64,000 nt of DNA from Allobaculum sp. Allo2 (GCF_022701175.1 NZ_CP078088.1:1922001-1986000), one strand, 5' to 3'. Positions 30,429 through 40,342 are shown, counted from the stretch's first letter. Made by a program: numbers and translations. The notes: generated from the sequence alone by a model not told the origin.

Positions 30429-31104
30429 TTACTTGCTGGAAGGCAGGCAGGAAGCCACGGCTGCTGCAAGGTTGGAAAGCGGCATCGTCTGCAAAACGAC
30501 TTTGCCAGGACCGGTAATGACGGTGTTGAAGAAGCCTTCGCCGCCGAACAGTTTGTTTTTACGCCTTTAACCGTCTCCACATCGATCGAACAGGTCGAAT
30601 CGATCATTGCTACGTTTCCGGTATCGACGATCAGCTTTTCGCCTGGACGCAGCGTATACGTGTAGTCGGATCCGTCGATTTCCAGAAACACAATACCCGG
30701 ACCGGTGATCTGCTGCATGATGAACCCTTCCCCGGAGAAGAATCCGCTCATGCCCTTTTTCTGAAAGAAGGTAGAAAGCGTTACTTCCGGCGTGCTGGCC
30801 AGAAACGCCCCTTCTGCGCGACGATGGATTCGCCTGGAGCCAGAATTACCGGTGTGATGCTTCCTGGAAAGGAGGAGCCAAAGGTCACCATACCCGGAAC
30901 GTCCATTGCGGTATAGACGTTCTGGAAAATGCTTTCGCCGGTAAACATGCGGCCAAAAGCTTTCCCGAGGCTGGTTCCGCGCGTTTCCATATTCATGTTT
31001 GGTGTCATCCAGATCATGGATCCTTTTTCCGTGATCATGGATTCGTTCGTTTCAAGGTGGCAGATGACACAGGGAAAGTCACCGCCGACAATTTCATATT
31101 TCAT
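30429..31104 (-). CDS. AIM24 / TIGR00266 family protein (two apparent frameshifts)
   Basis: About 225 residues after repair. Typical elements: MKYEIVGGDFPCVICHLETNES at the start, SMIWMTPNMNMET, then a glycine-rich GSSFPGSITPVIL and the repeated FMQQITGPGIVFLEIDG-type strand pairs of this beta-prism family. Breaks near 30810 and at the T5 run near 30555 are fixed by one base each, ending VLQTMPLSNLAAAV at the TAA 30429-30431. GGGAG precedes the ATG at 31104. The molecular function is not known. Monocistronic. Confidence 0.82.
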
Positions 31105-31143
31105 ACGTATCTCCCTTTTTAACTTTGCATTGGGAATACAGAA

Positions 31144-31178
31144 AAATCCTGTTTCCTTCCGCTTCAGAAACAGGATTT
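31144..31178 (-). terminator. Terminator of the HAD phosphatase gene
   Basis: AAATCCTGTTTC / GAAACAGGATTT (31144-31155 with 31167-31178), followed on the minus strand by TTTTTC. Confidence 0.7.
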
Positions 31179-31312
31179 CATACTTTGTATAGTCAAACAA
31201 TCTATCGTTTCGCAGCCTGTACAGGTTCATCCGTTTTCCACGCAAAATGAACGATATCCCGCGAAACAAACCCGACAGGTTAAGCGAATTCTAAGAATTT
31301 TTCTGGAACACT

Positions 31313-32107
31313 TTAATGTCCGGCGTCCTGCCAGGCCTGAAGAAATTCATTCCAGTCATGGATTTCGCAGACCGTCGGATGACTCTCTTTTCGAACGGAT
31401 CGTGCTGGCGGTTGACGCGAATCCATAAGGACGGCGCGCCAAAGGCGATCGCACCGAGAATGTCCGCTTTCCACGAATCGCCGATGACCAGAATTTCATC
31501 TGGCAACAGCGTCTTGCCAAGCGCCTTGCAGGTGCGGGCGTACACTTTTGAAAATACGACAAGTCCGGTTTGGAAACGCCAAATTCGTCCGAAGTATAAA
31601 TTTCCGTAAACAGCGTATCCATTCCCGCCGCTTTCAGCCGTTTATACTGACCGCTCTGCTTGCCGTTAGTCACGATAAATAACGGCAGACCGGCTGTTTT
31701 CAAAGCTTCTAGTCCTTCGAGCGCTTTGGGCATCGGATGGTTTCCTTCATAAAGCTGATGGTGGAACGTTTCCTCAAAGCCTTCGGGTACGGTCCGCTCA
31801 AGACCAAACGCCTTGAACAGATGGACAAACCGGGTTTTGCGCATTTCATCGCGCGTCATTTCTCCCGATTCGATGTGATCCCACAGGCAGGCGTTTTCTC
31901 TTAAAAGATCGGATAGTACGCTTCCGTCCATTCGATGCCAAACTTTTGAAACGCATAAACCATCGCGTCCCGCGCGCACAGATCAAAACTCAGCAGCGTC
32001 TGATCGATATCGATCCAGACCGCCTGAATCTTTCCGTTTTTCAAAAGCGAAATCAGCCTGGACAGCGACAGGCTGGGTGTTTCTGCTCTGTTTTCCAATT
32101 CACTCAT
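31313..32107 (-). CDS. HAD-superfamily phosphatase, YjjG-like (three apparent frameshifts)
   Basis: About 265 residues after repair. HAD motif I is WIDIDQTLLSF (D-x-D-x-T), motif II is FIVTNGK, motif III falls in the GVSKPDLSYF lysine region and motif IV is VIGDSWKADILGA. The helical cap is type C1. Breaks near 31910, 31555 and 31395 each need one base; the repaired C-terminus reads ICEIHDWNEFLQAW-like and stops at 31313. YjjG relatives dephosphorylate (non-canonical) pyrimidine nucleotides; substrate here is inferred. MSELENRAE is taken as the start because the upstream DNA lacks a ribosome site. Confidence 0.85.
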
Positions 32108-32229
32108 GATTTCAGTATAAGCGCCGGCTTTGTATTTTCGCATTCGACGCTGTATTTCTCCTTCTTTCGCAAAAAGCCCTGTCGTTCCAAACAGCAAGTT
32201 GAGCCGCTGTAACCCGAGAAAAATCCATG

Positions 32230-32285
32230 AAAAAGGAGCCGATTGAACGATTCGACACGGCTGGTCGACCGTGCATACGGCTCCT
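32230..32285 (-). terminator. Terminator of the flavodoxin-like gene
   Basis: AGGAGCCG / CGGCTCCT (32234-32241 with 32278-32285) encloses a smaller GC hairpin. On the minus strand it is followed by TTTTTC. Confidence 0.6.
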
Positions 32286-32355
32286 GATTTCTGCATTCGG
32301 TTTGAAATTCATCCTTCGATCTCGAAAGGATAAACGAATTGATAAGGATGGCGAG

Positions 32356-32861
32356 TTACAGGGAGATGCCCAGACGATACACTTCCTGATAAGCCGGATG
32401 GGCGATGATGTCGCCTTTTTGCATGACATTGGATCCATAAACGATCGAAACGACACGGCTGGTCGGCAGCGAATCCGTAAAGCCGGTCAGAGAGTTCACG
32501 GCTTCTTCCATTTCCGAGCGGTTAACCGGTGCGGTCAGGAAGAAGTAGAAGTCCTTGGCGTCGAAGCCGCTGAAGTAAGGGGTCATGCGGTCGATGAATG
32601 TTTTCATCATGCCGGACATCGTATAGAAATAGACCGGAGTTGCCAGAACGATGACATCCGAATCCTGAATGAGCGATACGTACTGATCGACATCATCGGG
32701 CTGCTGGTCTTCCCGGTAAAAGTCAAAATTCTGGTCCTTCAGATTGATCCGTACAATCTGATTTTCCGGATTTTCGGAAGCGCCGCGAATGAATTCTGTG
32801 CAAAGCAGATCGCAGTTTCCGTTTTCCCGGGAGAGGAATTCACCACAATAATCTTTTTCAT
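32356..32861 (-). CDS. Flavodoxin-family NAD(P)H-dependent oxidoreductase (one apparent frameshift)
   Basis: About 168 residues. The N-terminal strand MKKIIVVNSSPGKNGNC (after one base is added to an A4 run) is the phosphate-binding loop for FMN. VIVLATPVYFYTMSGMMKTFIDR is the characteristic second FMN-contact block of iron-sulfur flavoprotein/NADPH-FMN reductases. Cysteines near the front (CDLLC) could be those that bind a cluster in ISF proteins, but the full motif is not clear. AAGGAG lies 6 bases before the ATG. Physiological partner unknown. Confidence 0.8.
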
Positions 32862-32979
32862 GCTCTTTCTCCTTTGAACCTTATATTCTATATTCATTAT
32901 AGTAAGGCAAATACGAAAACCCATTCATCATGCCTGTCTTCAAATGGGCAGACGAAGGCATGGACAAGGAGGACGGACT

Positions 32980-33078
32980 ATGCATTTTGATCGAATCCGA
33001 AAACTGAGTATCACGATTGCGCTGATCATTCTTGTGATTTTACTGGCGGTAATGTTCCGTGCCGTTTTTGAGGGATAG
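32980..33078 (+). CDS. Small single-span membrane protein, 32 residues
   Basis: ATG with GGAGG 6 bases upstream, then MHFDRIRKLS, a hydrophobic helix of about 18 residues (ITIALIILVILLAVMF) and a short RAVFEG end. N-terminal Arg/Lys and the following helix suggest a type II or N-in orientation. It has no recognised family. A terminator hairpin follows 55 bases later, consistent with a real short transcript. Confidence 0.6.
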   Translation: MHFDRIRKLSITIALIILVILLAVMFRAVFEG

Positions 33079-33133
33079 TACGGCTTTCCAGGAATGATCG
33101 AAAAAGATATGCGCCGGTTCGTCAGTTCCATAA

Positions 33134-33158
33134 AAAGCGGCAGACGCTCTGCCGCTTT
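33134..33158. terminator. Hairpin after the small membrane gene and after proA
   Basis: AAAGCGGCAG / CTGCCGCTTT (33134-33143 with 33149-33158), flanked by A5 and T3. It lies between convergent genes. Confidence 0.7.
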
Positions 33159-33248
33159 CAGGTCTCAGGAATTTTTTATACATTACATTTTCTTTTCCGT
33201 TCTGGAAAAGACCCAGTCTGCCTAAGCCATTACCTTGGCGTGGAATAA

Positions 33249-34504
33249 TCAGGGACGAATCTGACCGTCGCCGAAAATGATGTATTTGGTTGTGGTCAGC
33301 TCTTCGAGACCCATCGGACCTCTGGCATGCAGTTTCTGGGTGGAAATGCCGATTTCCGCGCCAAGACCGAATTCGTGTCCATCGGTAAAGCGCGTCGAAG
33401 CGTTGACATATACCGCGGCGGCATCGACCTGATTCAGGAATTTTCGGGCATTCGCATAGTCTCTGGTCACGATGGCTTCGGAATGGCCGGTGTTGTAGGC
33501 GTTGATATGTTCGATGGCTTCGTCCACCGAATTTACCGTCTTGACGGAAATTTCATAATCGAGATATTCCCGTCCCCAGTCTTCTTCACTCGCTTCTACG
33601 GATTTGGCATGATCGATCAGCGGCAGAAGTTCTTTCTGGGCGTGAATGAGCACCTGATGTTCCGCCAGCTTTTCTTCAAGCCTGGGAAGGAGTGCATCGA
33701 CGACATTTCTGTGCACGAGCAACGATTCCACGGCGTTGCAGACGCCGACGCGCTGCGTCTTTCCGTTAATGATGATGCGAACGGCCATATCCAAATCGGC
33801 GCTTTCATCGACATACACGTGGCAGTTGCCTGTTCCAGTTTCGATGACCGGTACGGTCGCATTTTCCACAACGGAAGCAATCAGACCGGCTCCGCCGCGC
33901 GGAATGAGGACATCCACCCAGCGCGAGCAGCGCATGAGTTCCCGGGATGCTTCACGGGAATTGTCCTTCAGCAAAGACGCCGCTTCCATAGGAAGATCAA
34001 ATGCCGCCAGACTTTCCTGGAGGACTTCCACAATCGACGCGTTGGAATTTGCGGCTTCTTTTCCGCCTTTAAGAATGACCGCGTTTCCGCTCTTGAAACA
34101 GAGCGCAAATACGTCCGCCGTAACGTTTGGTCGGGCTTCATAAATGACCGCGCAGACGCCTAAGGGAACTCTCTGTTTTCCGATCAGAAGTCCGTTCGGA
34201 CGTTTTTCATTTCCAGAACGCTGCCGACGGGATCGGGCAGATCGGCCACTTCCCGCATGCCCTGCGCAATGGATTCAATGCGTGCTGCCGAAAGCATCAG
34301 ACGATCCTGCAGCGGGAGGGGCATATTGTTTTCCCGGGCGGCTTCCAGGTCTTTCGCGTTGGCAGCAAGAATCCGATCGGTACTGGCGATCAGACGATTG
34401 GCCGCATCGAGCAGCACCTGGTTTTTTGTATTGGTATCGAGGGTATTCAGAATTCCGGCGGCGCGGTGCGCCTTTTCGCCGAGTTCATTCATCCAGTCTG
34501 TCAT
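33249..34504 (-). CDS. proA: Gamma-glutamyl phosphate reductase (one apparent frameshift)
   Basis: About 418 residues after repair. Catalytic Cys lies in [14 protein letters not shown]. The NADP-binding aldehyde dehydrogenase fold is seen in [17 protein letters not shown] and [15 protein letters not shown]. The ending [24 protein letters not shown] is typical. The break near 34195 (T5 run) joins EMK to [14 protein letters not shown] with one base. It reduces gamma-glutamyl phosphate to the semialdehyde in proline synthesis. The ATG overlaps the proB stop as ATGA. Confidence 0.95.
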
Positions 34505-35344
34505 TCGAGTTCCTCCAGAAGATCATCAAAGCCCAGTCCGGAAACCGGGTTAGCGGCGAAGAACGTGCCAAGCGGTTCTCCGGCCACAAGATGTTCGATA
34601 ATTCGAAAGTCTTTCGCGTTCGCAATAATCATGTCGCAGCCGATGGCGCCTGCAATCCGTGCCGCGTGAATTTTGGTCGTCATTCCGCCAGTACCTACTC
34701 CGCTTGAGGGGCCTTTGGCCAGCTGGCAGATTTCCTCATTCAGTTCGGCTACCTCGTCAATGAAACGGGCGTCTGGATTTCTGGACGGATCGTCGGTATA
34801 CAGCCCGTCGATATCGGAAAGCAGGACGAGCAGATCGGCTTTAACCAGCGCCGCTACAAGCGCGGAAAGCGAGTCGTTGTCGCCGATTTCAATTTCATCG
34901 GTCGCAATCGTATCGTTTTCGTTCACGATCGGAATGACGCCGAGATCAAACAGTTCTTCAAACGTATTTTTGCGTTAAAGCGGTCTTTTTCATAGCGCAT
35001 TGTGTGCTTGGTCAGAAGCAGCTGGCCGCAGTTCAGACCGTATTCCGCAAATATTTTCTGATACAGCATCATCAGCCGTGCCTGACCGACAGCGGCACAG
35101 GCTTGCTTGCGGAAACCGAATGCGGCCGCTTGGGCAGACCGAGATACTGGGAGCCGACCATGATGGCTCCCGAAGAAACTAAGACGACATCGTAGCCGGC
35201 ATTGTGCAAAGAGCAGACCTGCCGGACGAGAACGTCAAGCTTATCAAAATTTAATCGGCCGGTCTCTGGGTAAGTCAGAGAAGAAGAGCCGACTTTCACA
35301 ACAATTCGTTTCGCGTCTTTTACGCGGGTTCTTAAAGATGACAT
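34501..35344 (-). CDS. proB: Glutamate 5-kinase, short form without PUA domain (apparent frameshifts)
   Basis: About 281 residues. The N-terminal amino acid kinase strand is RIVVKVGSSSLTYPE, then VVLVSSGAIMVGSQYLGL. The middle reads QIFAEYGLNCGQLLLT after repair and the C-terminal half has NENDTIATDEIEIGDNDSLSALVA and GVGTGGMTTKIHAARIA. No PUA domain follows, unlike the E. coli enzyme. Breaks near 35090 and 34975 need one base each. There is no clear Shine-Dalgarno before the ATG at 35344. TACAAT lies 9 bases upstream, so a leaderless start is conceivable. It makes gamma-glutamyl phosphate for ProA. Confidence 0.93.
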
Positions 35345-35730
35345 GCGTTTATTGTATCCAAGTTCTAAGATGAGGCCTGAAATTTTTCAGACTTTTGAAA
35401 ATTTTGGCGCCTTTTTCTTTCACTGCAGCGAAAAACCGACAGCTGCTCACAGACCGAGGCAAGGATGGACATTAAAACACGAAAAGGATGGTTTCAAGCC
35501 GCATGCTTTTATGCCCGCAACAGGACGGGTGCAGTTTTCCTTTAGTCCTTGTCCAATGTCATTAAGTTAAAATCGTAAACCTCGCTGAAGTTCCTGCACC
35601 AGAGGAGTAGAGGGATTGTTCTAAGAAGAGGAAGCATGACGAAAAGGATAATTTTTCGTGTTCAAAAAATCACCTGATCGTCAATTAGTGTTTTATCAAA
35701 CTGTTCTACCTATATCTTTGCCTTTTCCTT
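35345..35730. other. 386-base region between proB and IS remnants
   Basis: It contains the proB upstream region and unassigned DNA running into the 3' edge of the IS4 remnant. I see no supported gene. Confidence 0.5.
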
Positions 35731-36345
35731 TTACCTTCGCGGTCGACCAGGGCGAACAGATTCTGTCTTTCGTTCCAGAAGTTTAACAAGCCCTGCTCCG
35801 GTATACGCTCCTTCATTCCAGAAGAACGATCGAGTTGCAGCCGTAAGAAAGGTAAAGTCGATTTTTCGTTCAGCCTTCCGTTTCACAGCCCGTTCCAGCT
35901 GAAGGCGAATCTTCTTCCTTTTTCAACGTGATTACGAATTCTCGAATTCATGTTGTAAATGGTCCTCTTGGCGTAGACCTCTCCAATGACCAGTTCTTTC
36001 TTCCTGCCATGAATATGTTCCAGGCCCAGCTCTCTTTTGAGGTCTCTGAAACTGATTTCGATCTGCCAGCGCAGCCGGTAGATTTCCTTCAGATCATCCG
36101 TGCTGAAGGAATCAGCAGAGAGGTTGGTAAAGAGTGTAATAAAGGACTCTTTTTCCCCGCATTTAACCTTAAATCTGACTGCTCTTCCATGGAGGGGCAG
36201 CTCCGTTACACCGTTTGAAAACTCAGGGTGTTTTGGATAAGAAGAAATGTACTTGTATGTATCCCAGTTTTTCTTAACTTTCTTATTGTTCTTGGAAGTT
36301 AAAGTTACATCAAACGGAATGTCATACTCTTCGGTTTCCGGTGTG
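35731..36345 (-). pseudogene. IS4-family transposase, C-terminal fragment
   Basis: The IS4 signature Y-x2-R-x3-E-x6-K is exact in YRLRWQIEISFRDLK, followed by RELGLEHIHGRKKELVIGE. Upstream strands of the DDE core (LPLHGRAVRFKVKCGEKE) are present, but the N-terminal catalytic half is missing. One base added near 35920 extends the C-terminus through LQLERAVKRKAERKIDF to a TAA at 35731. The 5' side is cut where the IS256 fragment begins. No terminal inverted repeats were found. Confidence 0.8.
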
Positions 36346-36712
36346 GGATGGGTATGTCAAAAATTTTGTCCTCGATATCTGAAATATCCCGGCTGCCTTT
36401 AGGAACTGCCTGTGGTTCGAATGTACCAAGGCGATCACGAGGAATACGCAGATCCAGTTCGCACTGAGAAGACCTTACCGTCTTCTCAGAATAGCCGTTG
36501 CGCCGGTTGTCCGTCGATTTAGGAGCATGCGATCCGCTGGTATAGCCGAGATGCGAGTCAAGTTCTCCCTGGAGCATCTGTTCAAGGACAGGGCCAAAGA
36601 TTTCCTTGATGAGGTCTGAGGCTTCTTTAAACGTCTTAGGCTTGTATTCCTTAACGATGGTTGAAGCAATCTGTTCCTGAAGGGTTGGTGCAGCTTTAGC
36701 TTTACGTGGCAT
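36305..36712 (-). pseudogene. IS256-family (mutator-type) transposase, N-terminal fragment
   Basis: About 115 homologous residues: LIKEIFGPVLEQMLQGELDSHLGY, RNGYSEKTVRSSQCELDLRIPRDR and EPQAVPKGSRDISDIEDKI follow IS256 transposases closely. Homology stops near 36360 and the frame then runs into IS4-fragment DNA to a stop. The catalytic DDE region is lost. It sits just beyond the last prophage gene, so an IS256 insertion and later rearrangement may have removed the prophage's distal half. Confidence 0.85.
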
Positions 36713-36793
36713 AAGTGGTCTCCTTGTATAAATTTGTCAGGCTCAAGCTGATTGTATCAGCCTGATGCCTTGATGGAATTTACACAAAAGACC

Positions 36794-37092
36794 TTACACT
36801 CTCGCTTCCGATCTCTCCTGCATTGCCTCTTTCTGGGCCTTCTCATAGTCGAAAAGCTTCTTAACGCTTGGATAGACCAGATGGCCATTCTTCTTGCGGA
36901 AGCCTGCACGATTTGTATCGAATGCGTTCTGCGCACTCCAGTAGTAGCGGTCCGCCATCTGCAGACGATGCGCACGGCATAAAGGCGGTACTCCCGCAGA
37001 TCGAGCAGGAGCACCTGTTCAATAGACTTAAAACCGAAATAGCGAAAACAGTCTACGGCAATCGAGTCCGTCAGCTCTTTCAGGCTTTTGGG
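36794..37092 (-). CDS. Tail assembly chaperone, gpT-like frameshift extension
   Basis: The frame has no usable start codon of its own. It is entered from the gpG-like gene at the heptamer C-CCA-AAA (37086-37092), reading on as SLKELTDSIAVDCF, then DLREYRLYAV, AHRLQMADRYYW and HLVYPSVKKLFDYEKAQKEA. The last two blocks match the usual gpT pattern (YELRL..A.....D.......Q, then KLFDYEKE). One added base is needed near 36965. In long-tailed phages the fused gpGT protein chaperones the tape measure protein, which is missing here. Confidence 0.65.
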
Positions 37093-37440
37093 ACCGGACT
37101 GTTCAGAAGGCCGAGTTTCTTCAGCTTTCCTTTGCAGACATTCGCTGTCGATAAAAATCGATCACTTCCGATCCGAGTTTCTCCAGATCGACTTCGCCTT
37201 CTTCGAACCATTCCGTCAGTTCGTCCTTGTTCAGACGCGGGGTCTGCCTGATGTTCAGTGCCATGATTGTGTCGATCAGCACGCGCACATCGCCCATGTC
37301 GCGGATCGAAATCACCGCATTGACCAGCCCCATTTCCATCGTTTCCCGCTGATTGTTCGGGTGCTGGTCTTCTCGATTTCGTTAAGAAAAGCGATAGACG
37401 CCTTAAGCGGGTAAAGCGTTCCATTTACATTGATTTCCAT
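37080..37440 (-). CDS. Tail assembly chaperone, gpG-like (two apparent frameshifts)
   Basis: It starts MEINVNGTLYPLKAS at 37440 with GGAG upstream. The body reads GLVNAVISIRDMGDVRVLIDTIM, then TEWFEEGEVDLEKLGSEVIDFYRQRM, as in Gram-positive phage tail chaperones of about 120 residues. One base is needed in the GGGAAA run near 37350, and one in the AAA near 37130, giving the ending KLKKLGLLNSPVPKA and a TGA at 37080. A slippery heptamer lies just before the stop. Position directly after the tail tube gene supports the role. Confidence 0.7.
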
Positions 37441-37461
37441 TTTTCTTCTCCTGCTTTGCTG

Positions 37462-37987
37462 CTATTCCGCTGCCTGAGTCGTATCGGCGAACAGATACTG
37501 TACAAGATCTTTCTGTTCCTGAGTCAGGGTCACCCATCCGGATACGCCCATGCCGTTGATCGAGTAGGTCTGAGAGAGTTCAGCGAAGTCTTCTGCTCCG
37601 GCAGACAGCTCCAGACTCGTAATGTATCCCTGATGGTAGCGGGCCTTGTACTTCTCTGCATTGGTGTCGACGCCTTTTTGGACGTGTCGACTTCCCAGAT
37701 CTCCATGAGATCGTTTTCTCCATCGCTTCGGTAAGATCATCCGCAATGCCGTCATCATTCGTTACCAGAGAGGTAACCGAAATCTCGCATTCGCCCGCTC
37801 CTGGTACACGGATCGTTCCGTCCTTTGTTGCAACGGAATCGGCGTCTTTGGAAAGGCTGCGGCTGCCTTCTATCTGAAGCGCAATTACGGCTGCGCCCTC
37901 TTCTGTGCGTTTGGAATAACGACGCACCAGGTAGATGATTTTGTCGCCCTTAACGGGATCGGCAAAACGCTGAAGATTGAAATTCAT
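37462..37987 (-). CDS. Major tail (tube) protein, with an LQRFA N-terminal tag (apparent frameshift)
   Basis: About 175 residues. It opens MNFNLQRFADP, the same tag as scaffold and capsid. Strand-rich body: KIIYLVRRYSKRTEEGAAVIALQ, then GECEISVTSLVTNDDGIADDL, as in TP901-1/SPP1-type tube proteins, and a C-terminal SGWVTLTQEQKDLVQYLFAD. The frame breaks around 37700 (ENDLMEIWEVDT is restored by one added base). AGGAGG lies upstream of the ATG at 37987. Confidence 0.72.
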
Positions 37988-37988
37988 T

Positions 37989-38387
37989 TCATTTCCTCCT
38001 GTAGTGTTTGTAGGTGAGGGTGAGAATCCCTCTGTAAAGCGGCTGGCTGGTTGTCGTATCCGGAAGATATTCCAGAGTGCAGGACGACAGGCACCAGCTG
38101 TACGTTTTTGTCTGGTCGATGCGTCGGCAGATCTGCCGGACAGCAAAAAGCAGGGAATCCACTGTCCCCCGCTGTGTTGGATCGTTATGCCATACATCAA
38201 TCGAAATGGATGTCTGACCAAAATAGGCCCCCTTCATCCGAAAATCTTCAATTTCATACCCGTCATTGAGAAAGATGAAAGGATACGGCGTGCTCTCAGG
38301 CGGCAGGAATGTATCGAAAACAATATCCGGATACGTCTTGCGCAGCAGCACAAGCAAAGCCCCGAACAGCTCCATTGCCGGGTTCAT
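37989..38387 (-). CDS. Tail completion / minor tail protein
   Basis: 132 residues. NPAMELFGALLVLLRKTYPD, then STPYPFIFLNDGYEIED and FGQTSISIDVWHND resemble the tail-terminator/completion family (DUF3168-like) found between the gp10-like protein and the tail tube gene. The ATG overlaps the previous stop as ATGA. Intact frame. Assigned mainly by position. Confidence 0.62.
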   Translation of the reverse strand: MNPAMELFGALLVLLRKTYPDIVFDTFLPPESTPYPFIFLNDGYEIEDFRMKGAYFGQTSISIDVWHNDPTQRGTVDSLLFAVRQICRRIDQTKTYSWCLSSCTLEYLPDTTTSQPLYRGILTLTYKHYRRK

Positions 38388-38751
38388 TTGGCAATCACCT
38401 TTTTCAGGTCCCGCAGAAACTTCGGCTTCTGCTCTTCAAATGCCGGTTTCATGTACGGCTGCGCAGCCATGAAGCGGGTTCCTTTTCCACATATTCGGCG
38501 TAGTCCACTTCGGCACGGACTACACCGGCCATGCCGTCCTGCTCCATGGATGGGGTGATGCTTTCCCGCAGCTGTCCATGATGGCCGCCGGGGTTGGTCT
38601 CTTCGGTCGAAACCGGGGCTTTTCTTTGAGCGCCTGCGGTCAGCTCTGCCGTATTGAGCCGGACCACCTTCTGAATAGCGCTGCGATTGGCTTTGGCCAG
38701 CAGCTTTTTCTGAAACGGCTTGAGGCCGCCGATGGTTGCATTCAGTCTCAT
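38384..38751 (-). CDS. HK97 gp10-family head-tail protein (one apparent frameshift)
   Basis: About 122 residues. MRLNATIGGLKPFQKKLL, RKAPVSTEETNPGGHHGQLRESI and RAEVDYAEYVEKGT follow the HK97 gp10 pattern. One base near 38480 continues to QPYMKPAFEEQKPKFLRDLKK and a TGA at 38384. It joins the tail tube to the connector complex. Confidence 0.78.
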
Positions 38752-39053
38752 GTCTGCACCTCCGATACGATAAACGACTCCTTGGTTCTGAGCCGGCGCC
38801 GAAAATCTACTTTGTACCGCCGCCCTCTTACCTCGATCTGATCGAACACAATGTCTGTGTGGTTCTGGATATGGATCGTCAGGCTCCCCTGCTTCAGGCT
38901 TCCATAAACCAGCTTCAGCATTTCCGCTCTGGTATCCATCACGGATGCGTACAGAGCTGTTTTTGTCTCTGCCCGGTCCTCGTAATTGCAGGTATCTGGG
39001 TTGAAATGGCCCGGATCTGAGCGGACCAGCTCGATTTTCGTGTCATATCTCAT
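38748..39053 (-). CDS. Head closure / head-tail joining protein
   Basis: 101 residues. MRYDTKIELVRSD and TALYASVMDTRAE resemble Phage_H_T_join proteins, with the terminal RRLRTKESFIVSEV. Its start overlaps the connector stop by 4 bases and its stop overlaps the gp10-like start. Function from family resemblance and position. Confidence 0.68.
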   Translation of the reverse strand: MRYDTKIELVRSDPGHFNPDTCNYEDRAETKTALYASVMDTRAEMLKLVYGSLKQGSLTIHIQNHTDIVFDQIEVRGRRYKVDFRRRLRTKESFIVSEVQT

Positions 39054-39373
39054 AAAAACCGAAGCCTCCGGATTGGGTTTTCATTCCTGGATCTCCAGTC
39101 CTGAATGTCGTCCATGAAGTCGGCAAAGTCATTGTCTTTGTAGGAAATGCTTTCGCCTTCCACGTTGTGGCTCTGCATTCCTTCGGATCCGATCCGGTTA
39201 AAGCGCCGCACAGACGCCTCAACGGCGATGTAGTTCATCTCTTCCGGTACGTCTTTGACACCAAGCAAAGAGGCCAGACGGGCTGAAGTCAGCGTAATGA
39301 CGGACTTCAGCTTTTCGTCCTGGCTTTCATCACTCAGTCCCAGGAGCGTTTTTACCTGGTCAAGCATAGACAC
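39050..39373 (-). CDS. Head-tail connector (gp6/gp15-like)
   Basis: 107 residues, helical: MLDQVKTLLGLSDESQDEKL, LTSARLASLLGVKDVP, YIAVEASVRRFNRIGSEGM. This is the usual Phage_connect_1 arrangement and sits directly after the capsid gene. Intact. Confidence 0.75.
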   Translation of the reverse strand: MSMLDQVKTLLGLSDESQDEKLKSVITLTSARLASLLGVKDVPEEMNYIAVEASVRRFNRIGSEGMQSHNVEGESISYKDNDFADFMDDIQDWRSRNENPIRRLRFL

Positions 39374-39381
39374 TGCCCCGC

Positions 39382-40334
39382 CTATGCCGTTTTCATCTTG
39401 ATTTTGACAACGGCTTTCTTGTTGTCGGCCGGGATGTACTCGCCTGCCTTGCCTGCACCCTGCAGGGCTACGCCGTCAAAGTCTTCCGACTCGATGGTCC
39501 GCGCGGTGTTGATGCCGGTGAAGGCCTTGGCAATTCCGCCGACGTAGGCATAGCAGATCTCGCCGGTCTGGAACATGGAGTCCGGCACTTCCTCGATCAG
39601 GAAGCCTTTGAACTTCACGATGCCGTTTTCATCGATGTTCACGCTGCTGTTTTTGCTTGTCGTGGCCAGAGCGCTGTCCACGATCAGGTTGTACAGATCG
39701 CTGGTGACTTTGGCATAGCGCGTGCCGACTGCCTCGATGTTGGTGAAGTATTTCGAGAGCTCGTTGAACAGTGCTTTCGGATCCGAATCAGACAGAGTTG
39801 TTGCCGATGTGGTAATCGTCTTGCCGGCAGACTGGGAAATGAACTTGCCGTGAGCTTTGTTGAACATTTCCGTTTTGGCCAGAGCCTGAAGCTCAAGACG
39901 GTCGGCAATGGCCTGTTCCAGGCTGTTGTTGACGGTGTGTCGGTCGATTCCCTCATGAAAGTTCCATCCCCATGTGTATTCGACATCCTCGTCTTCATAC
40001 GTAATTTCCGTACGGTTTCCAAAGCGGTTCGAGTTTCCTGTGCCAGTCTTGAATGCTTTGGTATCCGTCTTGTCGTAGCCGGTACCAATCGCCACCGGAA
40101 TATCACAGGTCTTTACGCTGAATGCTTTCTTGTTGAAAGCGACGCCATCAAGCGCCTCCAGGCCGCCGACAAAGAAGTCATTGAAGTATGACTTTTGGCA
40201 AAGACTGCGGGCAGCAGCTCTTTAAACTGCATGCCGTAAGTGCGAACGCCTTTTTCATTGTTTGCGCCTGTCGGTGTGGTTGTCGTACTAGTTCCATCAC
40301 CTTCCGCAAAGCGCTGAAGTTTAAATTCGTTCAT
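39382..40334 (-). CDS. Major capsid protein, with an LQRFA N-terminal tag (one apparent frameshift)
   Basis: About 317 residues. It opens MNEFKLQRFAEG, followed by a Thr-rich linker. The body has FNDFFVGGLEALDGVAF after repair near 40190, WGWNFHEGIDRHTVNN (the backbone helix region), LADRLELQALAKTEMFN-like helices and LLIEEVPDSMFQTGEICYAY-type strands, with KAVVKIKMKTA at the end. HK97-fold capsid related to SPP1-type phages, by position and pattern. The short tag before the linker is a candidate cleavage site for the Prp-like protease. Confidence 0.82.
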
Positions 40335-40342
40335 GGTTCCTC

